Positions 12,812 to 33,954 of a stretch of 64,000 nt of DNA are shown here, piece after piece. The translations under genes and the position numbers were made by a program. Position 1 is the first letter of the stretch. Each line of letters starts with the position of its first letter. Source of the stretch: Cliona cf. orientalis (taxonomy: Eukaryota; Porifera; Demospongiae; Clionaida; Clionaidae); contig OZ005697.1 in assembly GCA_963930775.1 (NCBI GenBank), positions 5,788,292-5,852,291 of the forward strand, written 5' to 3'. The notes below the pieces were generated by a model that was not told the origin of the DNA, ran no database searches, and was given only the letters and a program-made list of their open reading frames with translations.

Positions 12812-15800
12812 ATGGCTGCTGTAATAGGGCAACTGCCTGAGTTCGATTCTCAAAAGGACTCGATCACTGCCTACGTGGGACGAGTCAAATTGTTCATCCA
12901 GGCTAACGGCATCGAGGACGAACGGAAAGTGGCGGTGCTACTCAGCGTCATCGGGGGCAGGACTTACGACCTCTTACGGAATCTTCTGTCACCGACGGAC
13001 CCAAAGGATAAAACATTCGATGAGCTAGTCAAAACGTTGTCGGACCATTTTGAGCCAAAGCCGATTGTGATTGCAGAACGTTTTCATTTTCATAAGCGAA
13101 ACCAAGCGGCCGATGAGTCTGTGAATCAGTTCGTGGCAGAGCTGAGACGGCTAGCAAGGCACTGCGAGTTCAAAACTTTTCTGGAGGAGGCCCTACGAGA
13201 TCGATTCGTTTGCGGATTGCACTCCAAAGCTATACAGAATCGTCTGCTGACTAAGAAGGATCTCACGCTAGCGACAGCTGTGGACGTCGCAGTGGGCATG
13301 GAAGCTGCGGCCAAAGAGGTGACGGAGCTGCAAGCAGGCTCGCAAGCTGCACTGCAAGAACCTGCAGGTGCAGGTACAACCCCGGCGGGGAAAGGAAACG
13401 TGCTCAAGGTTACTACGAGCGATTATCAGAGCTGTTATCGTTGTGGAAGGTCTGACCATAAGCCCGCCCAATGCCCAATCAAAGGACTCCGATGTCATAA
13501 CTGTGGCAAGGTGGGGCATCTACAGAGAGTTTGTAGGCTAGCCAAGAAGCCATTCCACAAGCAGCCAGCTGCAGGTGGGCGCCCCCGCACCACTCACCTG
13601 GTTAAATCAGTAATTGAAGCTAACCAAAAATCTGATTCAGATGAGGAAGATGTGTACTACCTTAATCATGTGGCTGCTAAACCAAAGCCAGCCATCAAGG
13701 TGGATCTGGTCCTAGAAGGGAAACCAGTTACTATGGAGTTGGATACAGGTGCTCCTGTATCTCTGATATCGTGGGCCAAGTTCAACGATCTCTTTCCAGC
13801 CCATAACCTACAATCATGCAATCTACCCATGCAGACCTACCTGGGAGAGCCTATCAATGTAAGGGGACAAGCCCAGATGGAGGTGCAGTATGAACAGCAA
13901 CGAATGAAGCTTCCACTGGTCGTTGTTGATGGAAACGGTCCAACTCTCTTTGGACGCCAATGGCTCGACAGTATCAAGCTCAATTGGAGATCGATTAATC
14001 ATGTTAAGAGCAGATCGTTGCAGAGTGTACTAGATCGCCATCCAGAAGTGTTCAAGTCAGAATTAGGCACGCTGAAGGGGTACGAAGCGAAAATCTTCGT
14101 TGATCCGGATGCCCGACCACGTTTTTGTAAAGCCAGATCTGTCCCGTATGCCATGACTGAAAAAGTCGAAGAGGAACTCGAGCGGCTAGAGAAAGAAGGG
14201 ATTATTGAACCCGTGCAGTTTGCAGACTGGGCTGCTCCGATCGTGGCAGTATTGAAGGCAGATGGCAGATCAGTACGCATTTGTGGTGACTTCAAAGTGA
14301 CCATCAACCAGGCATCCAAGTTGGATCGGTATCCTATTCCAAAAATCGAAGATCTACTGGCACGACTAGCTGGAGGGAAATTATTTAGCAAGCTGGATAT
14401 GAGTCAAGCTTACCAGCAGTTACTCCTCGACGATGAATCAAAGAAGTATTCAGTCATCAATACCCATCGCGGGTTATTCAGATACAACCGGTTGCCTTTT
14501 GGAATTGCATCAGCCCCAGGGATATTCCAGAGAGTGATGGAAAGCCTTCTCAGCGGCATCCCTGGGGTGATCGTCTACATTGATGACATCCTGATTACGG
14601 GCAAGACGGAAGCAGACCATTTGGCCGCACTGGAGGAAGTTTTGAAGAGATTGGAAAATGCTGGGCTGCGGCTCAAAAGAGACAAGTGTGTATTTCTTGC
14701 TCCTTCAGTCATTTACCTAGGCTACCGAATCGACGCACAGGGCATCCGCCCTGTGGCTGAGAAAGTGAAGGCCATCCAGGACGCACCACACCCGAGAAAC
14801 GTCACAGAGTTGAAATCTTACCTGGGTCTGCTGACTTATTATTCACGATTTCTTCCCAATCTCTCCAACACACTAGCCCCTCTGTATAAGCTACTGAAGC
14901 GCACTGTGCAGTGGAATTGGAATGAAGAACAGGAGACAGCTTTCACACAATCCAAGAAGCTCTTATTATCCTCACAGCTACTTGTTCATTTTGATTCCAC
15001 ACTGGAGATCCGACTGGCATGCGATGCATCAGCGTACGGGATCGGGGCAGTGCTGTCGCACAAGATGCCTGACGGGTCGGAGAAACCCGTGGGATTTGTA
15101 TCCAGAACCCTCTCAGATGCAGAAAAAAAGTATTCACAAATAGAGAAAGAAGCTCTTGCGTGTGTATTCGGCGTAAAGCGGTTTCATACGTATCTGTTTG
15201 GGCACCATTTCGTACTTCAAACAGACCACAAGCCACTGATGACCTTGTTTAACGAGTCCAAAGAAATCCCTACTCAAGCTTCTGGGCGAATCCGACGATG
15301 GGCACTCACATTATCAGCCTACGAGTACACCATTGCCTGCAGGACGACGAGGCAACATGCGAATGCAGATGCGATGAGCCGCCTGCCCCTGCCAGAAACC
15401 CCCAAGAAAGTTGCGGTTCCGGCCGAGTTTGTTTTGATGGTTGAAAAATTGGAGGATGCTCCCATAACAGCAAAAGAGATCGCTAGGTGGACTCAAAGAG
15501 ACCCACTGATGTCAACGGTATTTCGTCATATCGCAGATGGGTGGCCTACGTCTCCTACCGAAGAGTTGCGACCCTACTGGACAAAGCGCCTGGAGTTAAC
15601 AACGTTTGCGGGATGCATTTTGTGGTCTGGAAGAGTCGTTGTGCCACCACAAGGACGGAAGAAAGTTCTGATCGATTTGCATGGAGGACACCCCGGAGTT
15701 TCTAGAATGAAAGCGCTATCCAGGAGTTTGGTATGGTGGCCAGGTCTTGATTCAGACATTGAGAAGATTGTAAAAGCATGTGCACCATGTCAGCAAAGCC

Positions 15801-16756
15801 AACCATCACCAGCAGTAGCTCCTCTACACCCGTGGCAGTGGCCCACAAGACCGTGGTCGAGGCTACACATCGACTACGCTGGACCAATGGATGGAAAGAT
15901 GTTTCTAGTTGTAATAGATGCCCACTCGAAGTGGATTGAAGTGTTTCCAACGTCACATGCCACTGCTTTAACTACAGTCCAACATCTACGGCAACTATTT
16001 GCACAGTTCGGAATTCCTGATTCGATTGTATCGGACAATGGTACCCAATTTACTGCTCAAGAGTTTCAGGACTTTTGCAAATCGAACGGAATTCAACACA
16101 TCCGATCGTCTCCCTACCATCCATCGTCAAATGGATTGGCTGAAAGAGCCGTACAGGTGTTTAAGCAAGGAATGAAGAAAGCCAGCTCTGGTACAGTGAG
16201 TGACAAAGTGTCTAGACTACTATTCCATTACAGGATAACGCCTCACACAACAACTGGCTTAACTCCATCAGAAATGTTGATGGGAAGGACACTCCGCTCA
16301 AGACTAGACCTGCTCAAACCAGATGTGCAACAAAGAGTGATTCAGAAACAGTCAAAGCAAAAGCTCGATCGTGACAAGCACAGCAAAAGTCGAATTTTTT
16401 CAGAGAGAGAGAGAGTGTTTGCCAAAAACTTTGGACAAGGCGAGAAATGGTTACCCGGCAAAATAGTGAGCCACAAGGGGCCAGTTACTTTTGAGATCGA
16501 ATTGGAAGATGGTAGAAGCTGCCAGCGTCACCAAGATCATGTGAGAAAAAGATCTGAGGAAGAGCAGAGTGTATTGCCACGTGAGGCCAGTGAAAGAGAG
16601 ATTGTGTGGCAGACTAGCGAGGGCCCTGACAGTGACTCAGAACAAGTAGATGAAGGGGACTCTCCAGAACCAGAACTGGAGCCAAATACTGGCAGTGGTG
16701 GAAACAGACGATACCCCAGTCGTGCTAGGCACCCGCCAGACCGTTTTGGACACTAA
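12812..16756 (+). CDS. gag-pol: Gag-Pol polyprotein of the Gypsy element
   Basis: A single 1314-residue frame without a gag/pol frameshift. Residues 1-200 are a capsid-like gag region. Two CCHC zinc knuckles follow (near 208-245: CYRCGRSDHKPAQC and CHNCGKVGHLQRVC). Next come an aspartic protease (LDTGAPVS, about 308), reverse transcriptase (YIDDI, about 588), RNase H (ACDASAYG, about 735), an integrase zinc-binding domain (HGGHPG...CAPCQQ, from about 956) and the integrase DDE core (DNGTQF at about 1075, ending near the SSNGLAERAV helix). The tail after 1270 is acidic and of low complexity. No broken motif is visible. The product would copy and integrate the element's own RNA. Confidence 0.95.
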   Translation: MAAVIGQLPEFDSQKDSITAYVGRVKLFIQANGIEDERKVAVLLSVIGGRTYDLLRNLLSPTDPKDKTFDELVKTLSDHFEPKPIVIAERFHFHKRNQAADESVNQFVAELRRLARHCEFKTFLEEALRDRFVCGLHSKAIQNRLLTKKDLTLATAVDVAVGMEAAAKEVTELQAGSQAALQEPAGAGTTPAGKGNVLKVTTSDYQSCYRCGRSDHKPAQCPIKGLRCHNCGKVGHLQRVCRLAKKPFHKQPAAGGRPRTTHLVKSVIEANQKSDSDEEDVYYLNHVAAKPKPAIKVDLVLEGKPVTMELDTGAPVSLISWAKFNDLFPAHNLQSCNLPMQTYLGEPINVRGQAQMEVQYEQQRMKLPLVVVDGNGPTLFGRQWLDSIKLNWRSINHVKSRSLQSVLDRHPEVFKSELGTLKGYEAKIFVDPDARPRFCKARSVPYAMTEKVEEELERLEKEGIIEPVQFADWAAPIVAVLKADGRSVRICGDFKVTINQASKLDRYPIPKIEDLLARLAGGKLFSKLDMSQAYQQLLLDDESKKYSVINTHRGLFRYNRLPFGIASAPGIFQRVMESLLSGIPGVIVYIDDILITGKTEADHLAALEEVLKRLENAGLRLKRDKCVFLAPSVIYLGYRIDAQGIRPVAEKVKAIQDAPHPRNVTELKSYLGLLTYYSRFLPNLSNTLAPLYKLLKRTVQWNWNEEQETAFTQSKKLLLSSQLLVHFDSTLEIRLACDASAYGIGAVLSHKMPDGSEKPVGFVSRTLSDAEKKYSQIEKEALACVFGVKRFHTYLFGHHFVLQTDHKPLMTLFNESKEIPTQASGRIRRWALTLSAYEYTIACRTTRQHANADAMSRLPLPETPKKVAVPAEFVLMVEKLEDAPITAKEIARWTQRDPLMSTVFRHIADGWPTSPTEELRPYWTKRLELTTFAGCILWSGRVVVPPQGRKKVLIDLHGGHPGVSRMKALSRSLVWWPGLDSDIEKIVKACAPCQQSQPSPAVAPLHPWQWPTRPWSRLHIDYAGPMDGKMFLVVIDAHSKWIEVFPTSHATALTTVQHLRQLFAQFGIPDSIVSDNGTQFTAQEFQDFCKSNGIQHIRSSPYHPSSNGLAERAVQVFKQGMKKASSGTVSDKVSRLLFHYRITPHTTTGLTPSEMLMGRTLRSRLDLLKPDVQQRVIQKQSKQKLDRDKHSKSRIFSERERVFAKNFGQGEKWLPGKIVSHKGPVTFEIELEDGRSCQRHQDHVRKRSEEEQSVLPREASEREIVWQTSEGPDSDSEQVDEGDSPEPELEPNTGSGGNRRYPSRARHPPDRFGH

Positions 16757-16805
16757 CTGAAATTTATTATGTTGTTTTTTGTTTCATTTTTTTAGGGAGG
16801 AAGGA

Positions 16806-17005
16806 TGTAGTGTTTTGTGCTATAATGTTAGTATTATGTATTGAGTTTTGTGAGCATGCCCAGTACAGTAGGTTACATGTCATATGATGTCATTCATTGA
16901 TTTCCTGTATATTTAAGTCTGTTGTACAATTGAGATAGTTCAGTCTCTTGTCTTGTATTGTGATTGATGTTTGATGATTAATGTTTGAATCTTGAAGTTA
17001 CTACA
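16806..17005 (+). repeat. 3' LTR of the Gypsy element
   Basis: 200 bp, reading as identical to the 5' LTR and followed by the target duplication CTGCA. No useful feature is seen between 17011 and gene E's stop at 17238. Confidence 0.93.
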
Positions 17006-17237
17006 CTGCATAGTAACTGTTGGTATATAGCATAATATTATTATTGTAAGGCTACCAACAACACCGCAGCAATTTATGAATATATGACAGGTCAGGGAAT
17101 GCAGACAGATTGGAGTGACAACAATTATAACAGTGCCATGGCTTAAAAAATTAATAATAATAATAATATAACAATGAATGAGTTCAATTTTTGGTTGTAT
17201 TCATGCTATTATATGTAACAATAATTGGAAAGTATAT

Positions 17238-18393
17238 TCATAGAATTTCTTTCTCATCTTGAAAATTCTCGCCAGCATCCTTTATGACAGGACTACTCTT
17301 CTCATCAGATTCTGACAGCTTGGAGTATATCAGATCATTGGAAAATTCTTGCTGCCTGTTTAGCAAGAAAGATTATCATCATGATTATTTGAAGCAAACG
17401 TCAGTGTTACCATAGATTCTTAAATGGATATGAGGCAAGTAATATCAAGTTGTACGAGAAGGAGGGGAAGAAGAGAAAGAGAGAGGGGGGAAGGGAGGGA
17501 GAGAGAGAGAGAGAGGGGTGGGAGAGAGAGTCTCAATTTCTTCATACATACAAAGTACCTGATTTGTCTGTTAGCATTACGTTTGAGTATAATCACCACA
17601 GCCAGTGCCACCAGAACCACTGCCACCATCAGCACCACCACAGCAACAATCACAATACCAACAATGGCACCAACAGATAGAGGGCCAGACTCTTCAGATG
17701 GTGCAGTCTGAGTAGGCACTGAAGTATGAAAGGAAGAAATGTCACTTACATTTAACGTCTCTGGAGATGGCAGTACTGTCAATTATTGACTGTACCTGCA
17801 ACATTAACAATATTCTTCACTTGCAGGGACAGAGTGTTGGCATTGTTGTTAACCACACTGACAAGCTCTGAAGCTTTAGATGCACTGATCTTGTCTCCTG
17901 ACAGCTGCACCACCACTCTGTGTATCATACAATGCTATGGTCAGGATTACTTTTATCAACTACAGTTCGCTAGAACTTAACATGTGCACATGTACTGGGC
18001 ACATGCTACCACAATGGTGTACTACTCAGTCCAATAAAGCTACTTCTAGTATGCACTAGTATGTTGTTATAAGAAGCAAAGAAAATTCTATTATGGGAAC
18101 TCTTTGAAAGTACATGTACCTATGTATCATGAAAACATGTATTTGGGTAGCTTACGATAATATTATTACTACCGTATACATACTAATGGCCGGAAAATTT
18201 GGTGGTTTGGCAGTTGATATCACAACCGTCAAATTAAAATCCGCCAAAATTTCCTACTTGCATATATACGTATGGTGATCCCATACCGAACCCCCAAATT
18301 TAAATCTGCTAATATTCTTGCAATAGCGATTTTGGGCTCAACCGCCAAATTTAATTCCCGCCAATATTTCTGGCTATACAGTATGCTAGGATT

Positions 18394-18433
<40 letters not shown>

Positions 18434-21400
18434 ATCGGTTACCTTATCTCGAAAGAATTCGTGCACACTATCATTACAGGCATCCGTGTACTCACTGCAA
18501 TTCCTCATCAAAGTACACTGCATGAATGGTCACATCAACATTGGAGTAGCCATTGCCTTGAAGCAACTCTTCAAATGAGGTGAGGAATTGTTGCGTCTTA
18601 TTTTTGAATTGTTGACTTGTCATTCCGGGCAGGGTCATTGCCAGAAACACGGTGGTGGATTGCTGTAGGGAAAGAAAATTGCATTAGCACACAGTTATCA
18701 CTTCAGTGAGTTGCCAACAGCACTTACCACAGGTAGTGGATTAGCTGGGGGAGGACCTACACAACGAATCAGCATACACATCGTTATGATAACTTGAGCT
18801 ACTGGTATGAATCATTTATCTTACTATTCAGGAGAACGTAGCATTCTTTTGGATCGATGCATCTGTCTCTGTATGCAACCAGTCCACGGGGACAGAAGCA
18901 GCCACTGTAGCATACTTCAGGACAAAACACTTGTTGCATAGACAGGAAAGACTCACAGTCTGAAGCACAGGTTGATCCACATGTATTGTACTCCCACCCA
19001 GCTGGGCAGCGGGGGGATATGTCTGTAGGGACATTATATGAGTGATCACTGAGGAGGCAATACTAAATTCTGAATTTAGAACACTGCTACTAGCATGCAA
19101 CACAAATATTAGATTACCATTGAGTTGGAGGCACTGCACTTGCGAGGAGCACTGGTAGCCCCCACTGTTGCACTCCTGGACAGCATTGATACAGACCCCG
19201 TCACTGCCACACCCCCCATTCTCCTCAAAGCATGACTGCACACATGAAACAACTCGAGTTTTGTTGTGCACCAGGCAGCGAGAGTTAGCATCACATTTCC
19301 TCTGAACATCAATAGAGCTACACGAAACTGCACAAAATAACAATAATTATTATACGTAAATTGTTCCTACATGTAACCACAGTGCGAAGCTGTGGCACAT
19401 ACTAGTACATACACACGTATATGCAATTAAAATAGAATTTCATCCTTCACACATCTACATGTACATATTGGCATGATTCATGTACTGGATCTTAGATGTA
19501 TTTTAAACTATAGTCTGATTGTAGTAACTACCCCTCTATTCCAGGCACCCTAGGGACAGCTTGAAGTCTCCTCATTTAAGGGGTGCTTTTGTACACATCT
19601 CTGTGTGGTTGGGACCCCTGATTAAAGGAGATGTCCTCATTTCAGGGGTGTCCTTATAGAGGAATTCCACTGTAGTAGAAGCAACAGCAGGTACGTACGT
19701 GTTTGCTTACCATAAGGGGGATTGTAGCAGACTGGATACTGACAAGGTGAGGGGTAACAACTGGTTGAGTTGTATTGCTGTATTCGGCACATCTGGTCAC
19801 TCCTGCAGTAACTGACTCTCTCATCACACAGCCCCACACACGATCCCACACCAGTGCTAGGATCAACAACACACTGGAAGCCAGGGGAACACTCCACACG
19901 CTCACAACCTACAGGTATGAATTATCAATAGCAAATCAATCCACATGAGGAAAATACAAGATGAGTTCATCCTTTGGAAAGTTACATGTACATGTACGTA
20001 GTATACTGTAGATTGGGATATTTGCCGGTAAAATATTTTTCGTTTGTAAATTTTTTGCATAGTCTAAATTTCGTCGTCAGACTTTAGCGACCAAAATAGG
20101 TATAGGTCGACGTACGTTACACAAAATATTTCGCGTGTTTAATTTTTGTCGGAAAAGGTCATCAACGAAAATTTTAACAGCAAAAATTTCGCGATCTACG
20201 GTAGACTATTTACATACAGCCCCATTTACAACACAAAGGATTTGCTGGAATGAGTAGATGGTGTAGCAAAATTCATTTTATTTATTAGGCCACTAGACCT
20301 ATTCTGAGTTTTTCCGCACAGAAACATGCAAGTGAAAATGGTCCTCGGGAATAGACTAGCCAGAAGTAAAGACTGAATGCCATAAACAATCCCTAGAGAA
20401 GTGCTAACATTATATACCTTAAGGACACTTTGTTTACGGGTACTAAATTTAGTGAAATTAGCAATTTCTACTAAAAATTATTTCCATCAATATTAAATTT
20501 TCAACATTTTCGAATAAATATTTTAAGATGAGTGCCCGCTAAATGCACTATTTCTTACCTGGCTGAACGCTGATGCACCTAACTTGGTGGGGGCATGGTT
20601 CAGATTGATCCGGGGGGCAGTCCCCATCAATTAAAGTACATCTCTTTCCAACACCACAATGGGATGTGTCATCACATATAGGATCACAATAGGCTGAGCC
20701 AGTGACAGGATCTCCAACACAAATGTAGCCAGGGGCACACAGAATAAGCTCACACCCTATTGAGCACAGGAGTAAATACATGTACATGTACATGCACGAT
20801 AATATTACAATCAGGAGGCTGGGGGGGTCACTTTGCTTGCCCCCTACTACACCTGAGTTGATTATCTTTAGCGTACATATGCTATACATGCTAGAGAGTG
20901 TTCACACGGCAGAGCTTGCAGCCAGTCATAATAGCCCATGATAAAATTAATACACACATTTTACTCATTAATATACCCTCTACATGTAGGCAATGCTCAG
21001 AAACACTACGCAGTTGTATACCTGTTCTTGTTCTGCAGTAGTCAGTGACATTGTTTCCTCTCTCGTCATAGTAGACTGCATTGCATCCACCACAGTAGTT
21101 GGCCTCACACCTAGCATTGGGGTAGTTGGGACACTCCCCACAGGGATCAGTGAAACAGGAGACCACTGGGGTACCATCAGGGCAAACATCCGGCCGTGCT
21201 ACAGGGAAGATAAAGCTGATTACTGTGATAGTACAATACATACAATGGCATGCCATCATGTACATGTATGTGGCAAGTATTCATTACTATGTACATGTAG
21301 CAAATTTAGTCCTGCCTCCTTAACAGTAGGGATGCATGAAGCTCATGAAGTGAGTTTTGTTGACAACTAGAGAAGCCCATAGCGTGAAGTGCGGTATTGT

Positions 21401-23645
21401 ATCAATGTTCAACTAAGCAGCAAGGACAAAAGGTTGTATACATTTTGGTACTGATGTTATTGGTTGCTTTTCCCCACTCAGCCTTTTCTCAACGTTCAGT
21501 ATAGTAATGTGTACATGTCCTTACATGTGGTAGTAGCAGTGCTGCACTGTCCAGTGATATTGTTTCCTCTCTCATCGTAGTAGACTGCATTGCATCCGCC
21601 ACAGTAGTTGGCCTCACATCTAGCATTAGGAAAGTTAGGACACTCCCCACAGGGGTCAGTGAAACAAGAGACCATCCGAGTGCCATCGGGACAGATGTCT
21701 ATTGAATGTGAAATACAATGTAGTATACATGAGATACGGTGATAATTATACTACAACTACATGTATATTGTACTATACTCTCTATCAGCATAACATTAAG
21801 TACACTAAACTGTGTGAAGTAAATACATGTGTACACATGTACGTGCCATGAAACTACTCCATGGCTGTTACTGAAAGAAATTGTAGTGCTCTGTCTACAA
21901 CAATACTCAAAACACATAATATTGTTATGATAGTACTCACTTGTGGAATTGGCCATGAACTGGCATCGTGCTGCTGAAACATTGTACTGACATGCACCAG
22001 GTTGAGATGGTGGTTGATAATCAGGGGGAGGGGCTGGGCAAGGGGGAACGGGACCTGCAAAGTATATGTCCTCCTCGTACTGCGTACCACAAGTCCAAGA
22101 GGTACGACACCAGTCAAGCCATGCTGTGCAGTCTGCAGATACATTGGACGTGTGTATAACAATTATGCATAATCAGATAACATAATAATTATTGTAGGCC
22201 AAAATCACTAAGCATCCGTGGGTGCTTATCGGGATACTGTGGTATACATTATATGTATTATATTATGTACGTTTAGCCCCCATGTAGGTCATTGTACCCT
22301 GAACCATTCCTCTAGGGAGATGTATACACAAAAGAAACACCGACGCTTATAATTAGAATTTCAAAATTCATAAATGTTAGCAAGGCATGCTAATTATGGT
22401 GACTGTTGACAGTTAATTGGTCACATGATACCTTACATGCATAACTACACACATGCATATTTGTTGTAAGTTACTAAGCAACCAAGTACAGTAGAGTAGT
22501 GTACAAGAGTTTTATAAAACTGGTTGTTGAGCAGTCACCCAGAGTACATGCCATACACTCTAGCCACAATCCAATTAGGTGTGCAGGATTACATAATCCT
22601 ACATTACCAACAGTGCTAGATACAACAAAATAGTTATCTGTCAGTGAGTGAGCAATATGAGCCCTTGCAGGGCTCATATTGCTCACTCACTGACAGATAA
22701 CTATTATGTACATGTACATGGGATTCTACATGCATATGTATTGTCAGTTTGTATGGGCTTCCCTCAGCATAAACTGATTATCTTTGCCAAGCCTAAGGCA
22801 CATGTTGGGTCTATAAACAGTTACATGTACATGCAGGAGTGCCACCATGCGCTACGCTCATATGCATCTGGTTTACATAATTATAGACAGTGAACTTACT
22901 ATACCAATCGCACTGGCCATTTCTGACTGCACAGTCGCCGGGAGGCTCAGGCTCCACCCACCCAGGTGGTGGGAGGGCGCAGATGGGCTGAGGTCCAAAT
23001 ATAAACTGGTAGTACTGGGCAGCAGTGCCACAGTTGTATCCACTGAGGCAGAACCCCCTCCAGGTGCGGCAGGGGTTGTACCACTGACAGCTCCCGTTGA
23101 TTGCAAGACAGATATCATCAGGTTGAGGATATTGGCCACCAAATGGGCAGATAGGACCTGGTGATGCCAGGAAGGCATTGTACTCTGATGTAGAGCCACA
23201 CCGGTAACCCTGACAGCTATTCAGCCATGTTGTACACTCCAAAGTGTCATTGGTGAACTGACATGTCCCATCCACCATCTGGCAGTCCCCAGGAGGGGGA
23301 GCTGTTGTCTGTGGGTAGACGGCAGGACAGCCAGGCTGAGGACCACTATGGAACCTCCAGTACTGCTCATCTGTGGTACATGTCCATGTTCCCGATCCAC
23401 ACGGAGATAACCATGACCTACACACAAAATAATGAACACTGTTGATGTATAGATCTACGTATGGTAATTCCAAGCATGTACAGACTCATAATTTGTATCA
23501 GAGCTTCTGAGCTTTGAAAGCTATAAAATAGTGTCTGACACCTGCAGGGTCCCGAGAGCTGGGTTGGAGATGGTGTTGATAACTCCGGCTGGCTCCTAAG
23601 TAATGAAGGAAAGATGAAAACGAGCAGCACAAACACGTTCCTCAT
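17238..23645 (-). CDS. Gene E: multi-domain type I membrane protein (Cys/Trp/Pro repeats, TIL, SEA-like stem)
   Basis: Fourteen exons: 23542-23645, 22900-23417, 21941-22132, 21525-21698, 21022-21198, 20559-20756, 19711-19908, 19118-19327, 18825-19022, 18728-18756, 18496-18662, 17796-17917, 17559-17718 and 17238-17355. All frames close, giving 854 residues. Order: signal peptide; Cys/Trp/Pro repeats homologous to A-D; two near-identical CFTDPCGECP...ANYCGGCNA modules; two DP-TG-C cysteine modules; another cysteine module; one TIL domain; a 10-codon spacer exon; a two-exon SEA-like juxtamembrane domain; a membrane helix; and a short tail with a LIYSKL motif. It shares its first three exons with A-D and its last part with gene F, in the same phases. 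It is probably a cell-surface adhesion or receptor protein with inhibitor-like modules. A possible 26-nt micro-exon near 17755 would break the frame and is left out. Confidence 0.85.
18172..18381. mobile_element. MITE with CCGTATA ends in gene E intron
   Basis: TA-flanked at 18170-18171 and 18382-18383. The interior is rich in GGCGG/CCGCC-AAATTT blocks, and the element is an inverted relative of 35854-36071 and 30017-30180 (shared GGCCGGAAA and TTCCCGCCAA segments). A run of 32 G (18396-18427) follows 13 bases beyond its flanking TA. Confidence 0.7.
18396..18427. repeat. Homopolymer run of about 32 G
   Basis: A pure G run in a gene E intron, next to a MITE. Its length is likely to vary between alleles and is hard to sequence accurately. 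Confidence 0.9.
20006..20201. mobile_element. MITE with C[CT]GTAGAT ends in gene E intron
   Basis: Flanked by TA on both sides. Its ends read CTGTAGATTGGGATATTT and, on the other strand, CCGTAGATCGCGAAATTT. The centre is AT-rich with AAATTTT blocks and has no coding potential. Confidence 0.65.
22631..22703. repeat. Perfect 35-bp inverted repeat with 3-nt loop
   Basis: The left arm 22631-22665 is the exact reverse complement of the right arm 22669-22703; the loop is TGC. It lies in the intron between exons 2 and 3 of gene E. The transcript would fold into a fully paired 35-bp hairpin. It could be a fold-back transposon, a small-RNA precursor or a recent palindromic duplication. Confidence 0.9.
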
Positions 23646-23854
23646 CTCTGGACGATGTACTAGGTCCGGACAAGCCCCGCCCTCTAGCCCTCCCCACTGT
23701 TGGACTGCGCCTGCGCTAGATCAGAATATGGCCTGGCCACGCCCATGAGCGACTAGACCATGTACCGTGTACCAGAAGCTCAACTAGAGCTTGGCTTGCA
23801 GGCGTCAGTCCCAAGTACCGTGTGTGGAATCGTTTTTCTCTGTACCAGTTAAAG
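23646..23854. promoter_or_regulatory. Bidirectional promoter region between genes E and F
   Basis: Only 209 bp separate the start codons of E (minus) and F (plus). The stretch is GC-richer than its surroundings, with GCCCCGCCCTC and CCACGCCC boxes near 23676 and 23738 and a TGCGCCTGCGCT site near 23704 that is one base off the NRF1 consensus. No TATA box is obvious. The shared use is inferred from position. Confidence 0.55.
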
Positions 23855-33416
<9,562 letters not shown>

Positions 33417-33954
33417 CCCTTCCGCTATCCTATACTTACTCTAAATCTGTATGCAGTCGTTGGTGATCATGACATTGTTTTATTTATGTAGCTATAATAT
33501 CTTTAGGAACAAGATGTTTTTCAATACTGTATATAATGTTTTATGTGTTATTGTTGTATTATATTATTGTATCCATAGTATAGCTCATTTGAGAAGTTAA
33601 GCATAACGGTATGTTTGCCCAAGTCCATGGCCATGCTTGCTCGCCATTACTTGTCATAATGCATGTATTTAATTTATTATTATTGTGCACAAATTTCTAG
33701 ACATAATAATATTATACTATATTATAGGCCTAGTGTTTGAGTCTGGCTAAAAGCACACAGTTTTAGTTAATACATAGATTGCACAATCTATGGCTAATAT
33801 TATTGACCTTTGAAATTCCAAATTAAAGCTTCCACTCTTCCCTGGACTTCCTCTGTTTGCAGTCATTTATGATCACGTTTTATTCCATTTTCATTACCTA
33901 TGTGTTATTACGTGCCCAGTAACAATTTACTTTTTTGTGGTTATGAGGTAGTTA

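Larger units (their letters stand above)
12579..17005 (+). mobile_element. Full-length Gypsy (Ty3-like) LTR retrotransposon
   Basis: This 4427-bp element is bounded by two 200-bp LTRs (12579-12778, 16806-17005) that read as identical. LTRs start TGTAGTG and end ACTACA. A 5-bp target duplication CTGCA flanks it (12574-12578, 17006-17010). A purine-rich tract AGGGAGGAAGGA (16794-16805) abuts the 3' LTR, and the primer-binding region begins near 12779. One uninterrupted gag-pol frame lies inside. Identical LTRs and an intact frame imply a very recent insertion. Integrase last in pol and the RT motifs place it in Gypsy; gag style suggests a Mag/SURL-like lineage, which is an impression. Confidence 0.95.

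Noticed and set aside
12812..16756. Several open frames on the opposite strand or in other frames within gag-pol
   Set aside because: They overlap a fully supported polyprotein, lack motifs and are shadows of its codon pattern.
17424..17711. Plus-strand frame rich in Arg/Glu/Gly next to gene E
   Set aside because: It comes from a GA-rich simple repeat and from the antisense of the gene E membrane-helix exon.
17740..17777. 26-nt micro-exon between gene E exons 12 and 13
   Set aside because: Splice-like borders exist but including it would shift the frame into the membrane-helix exon.
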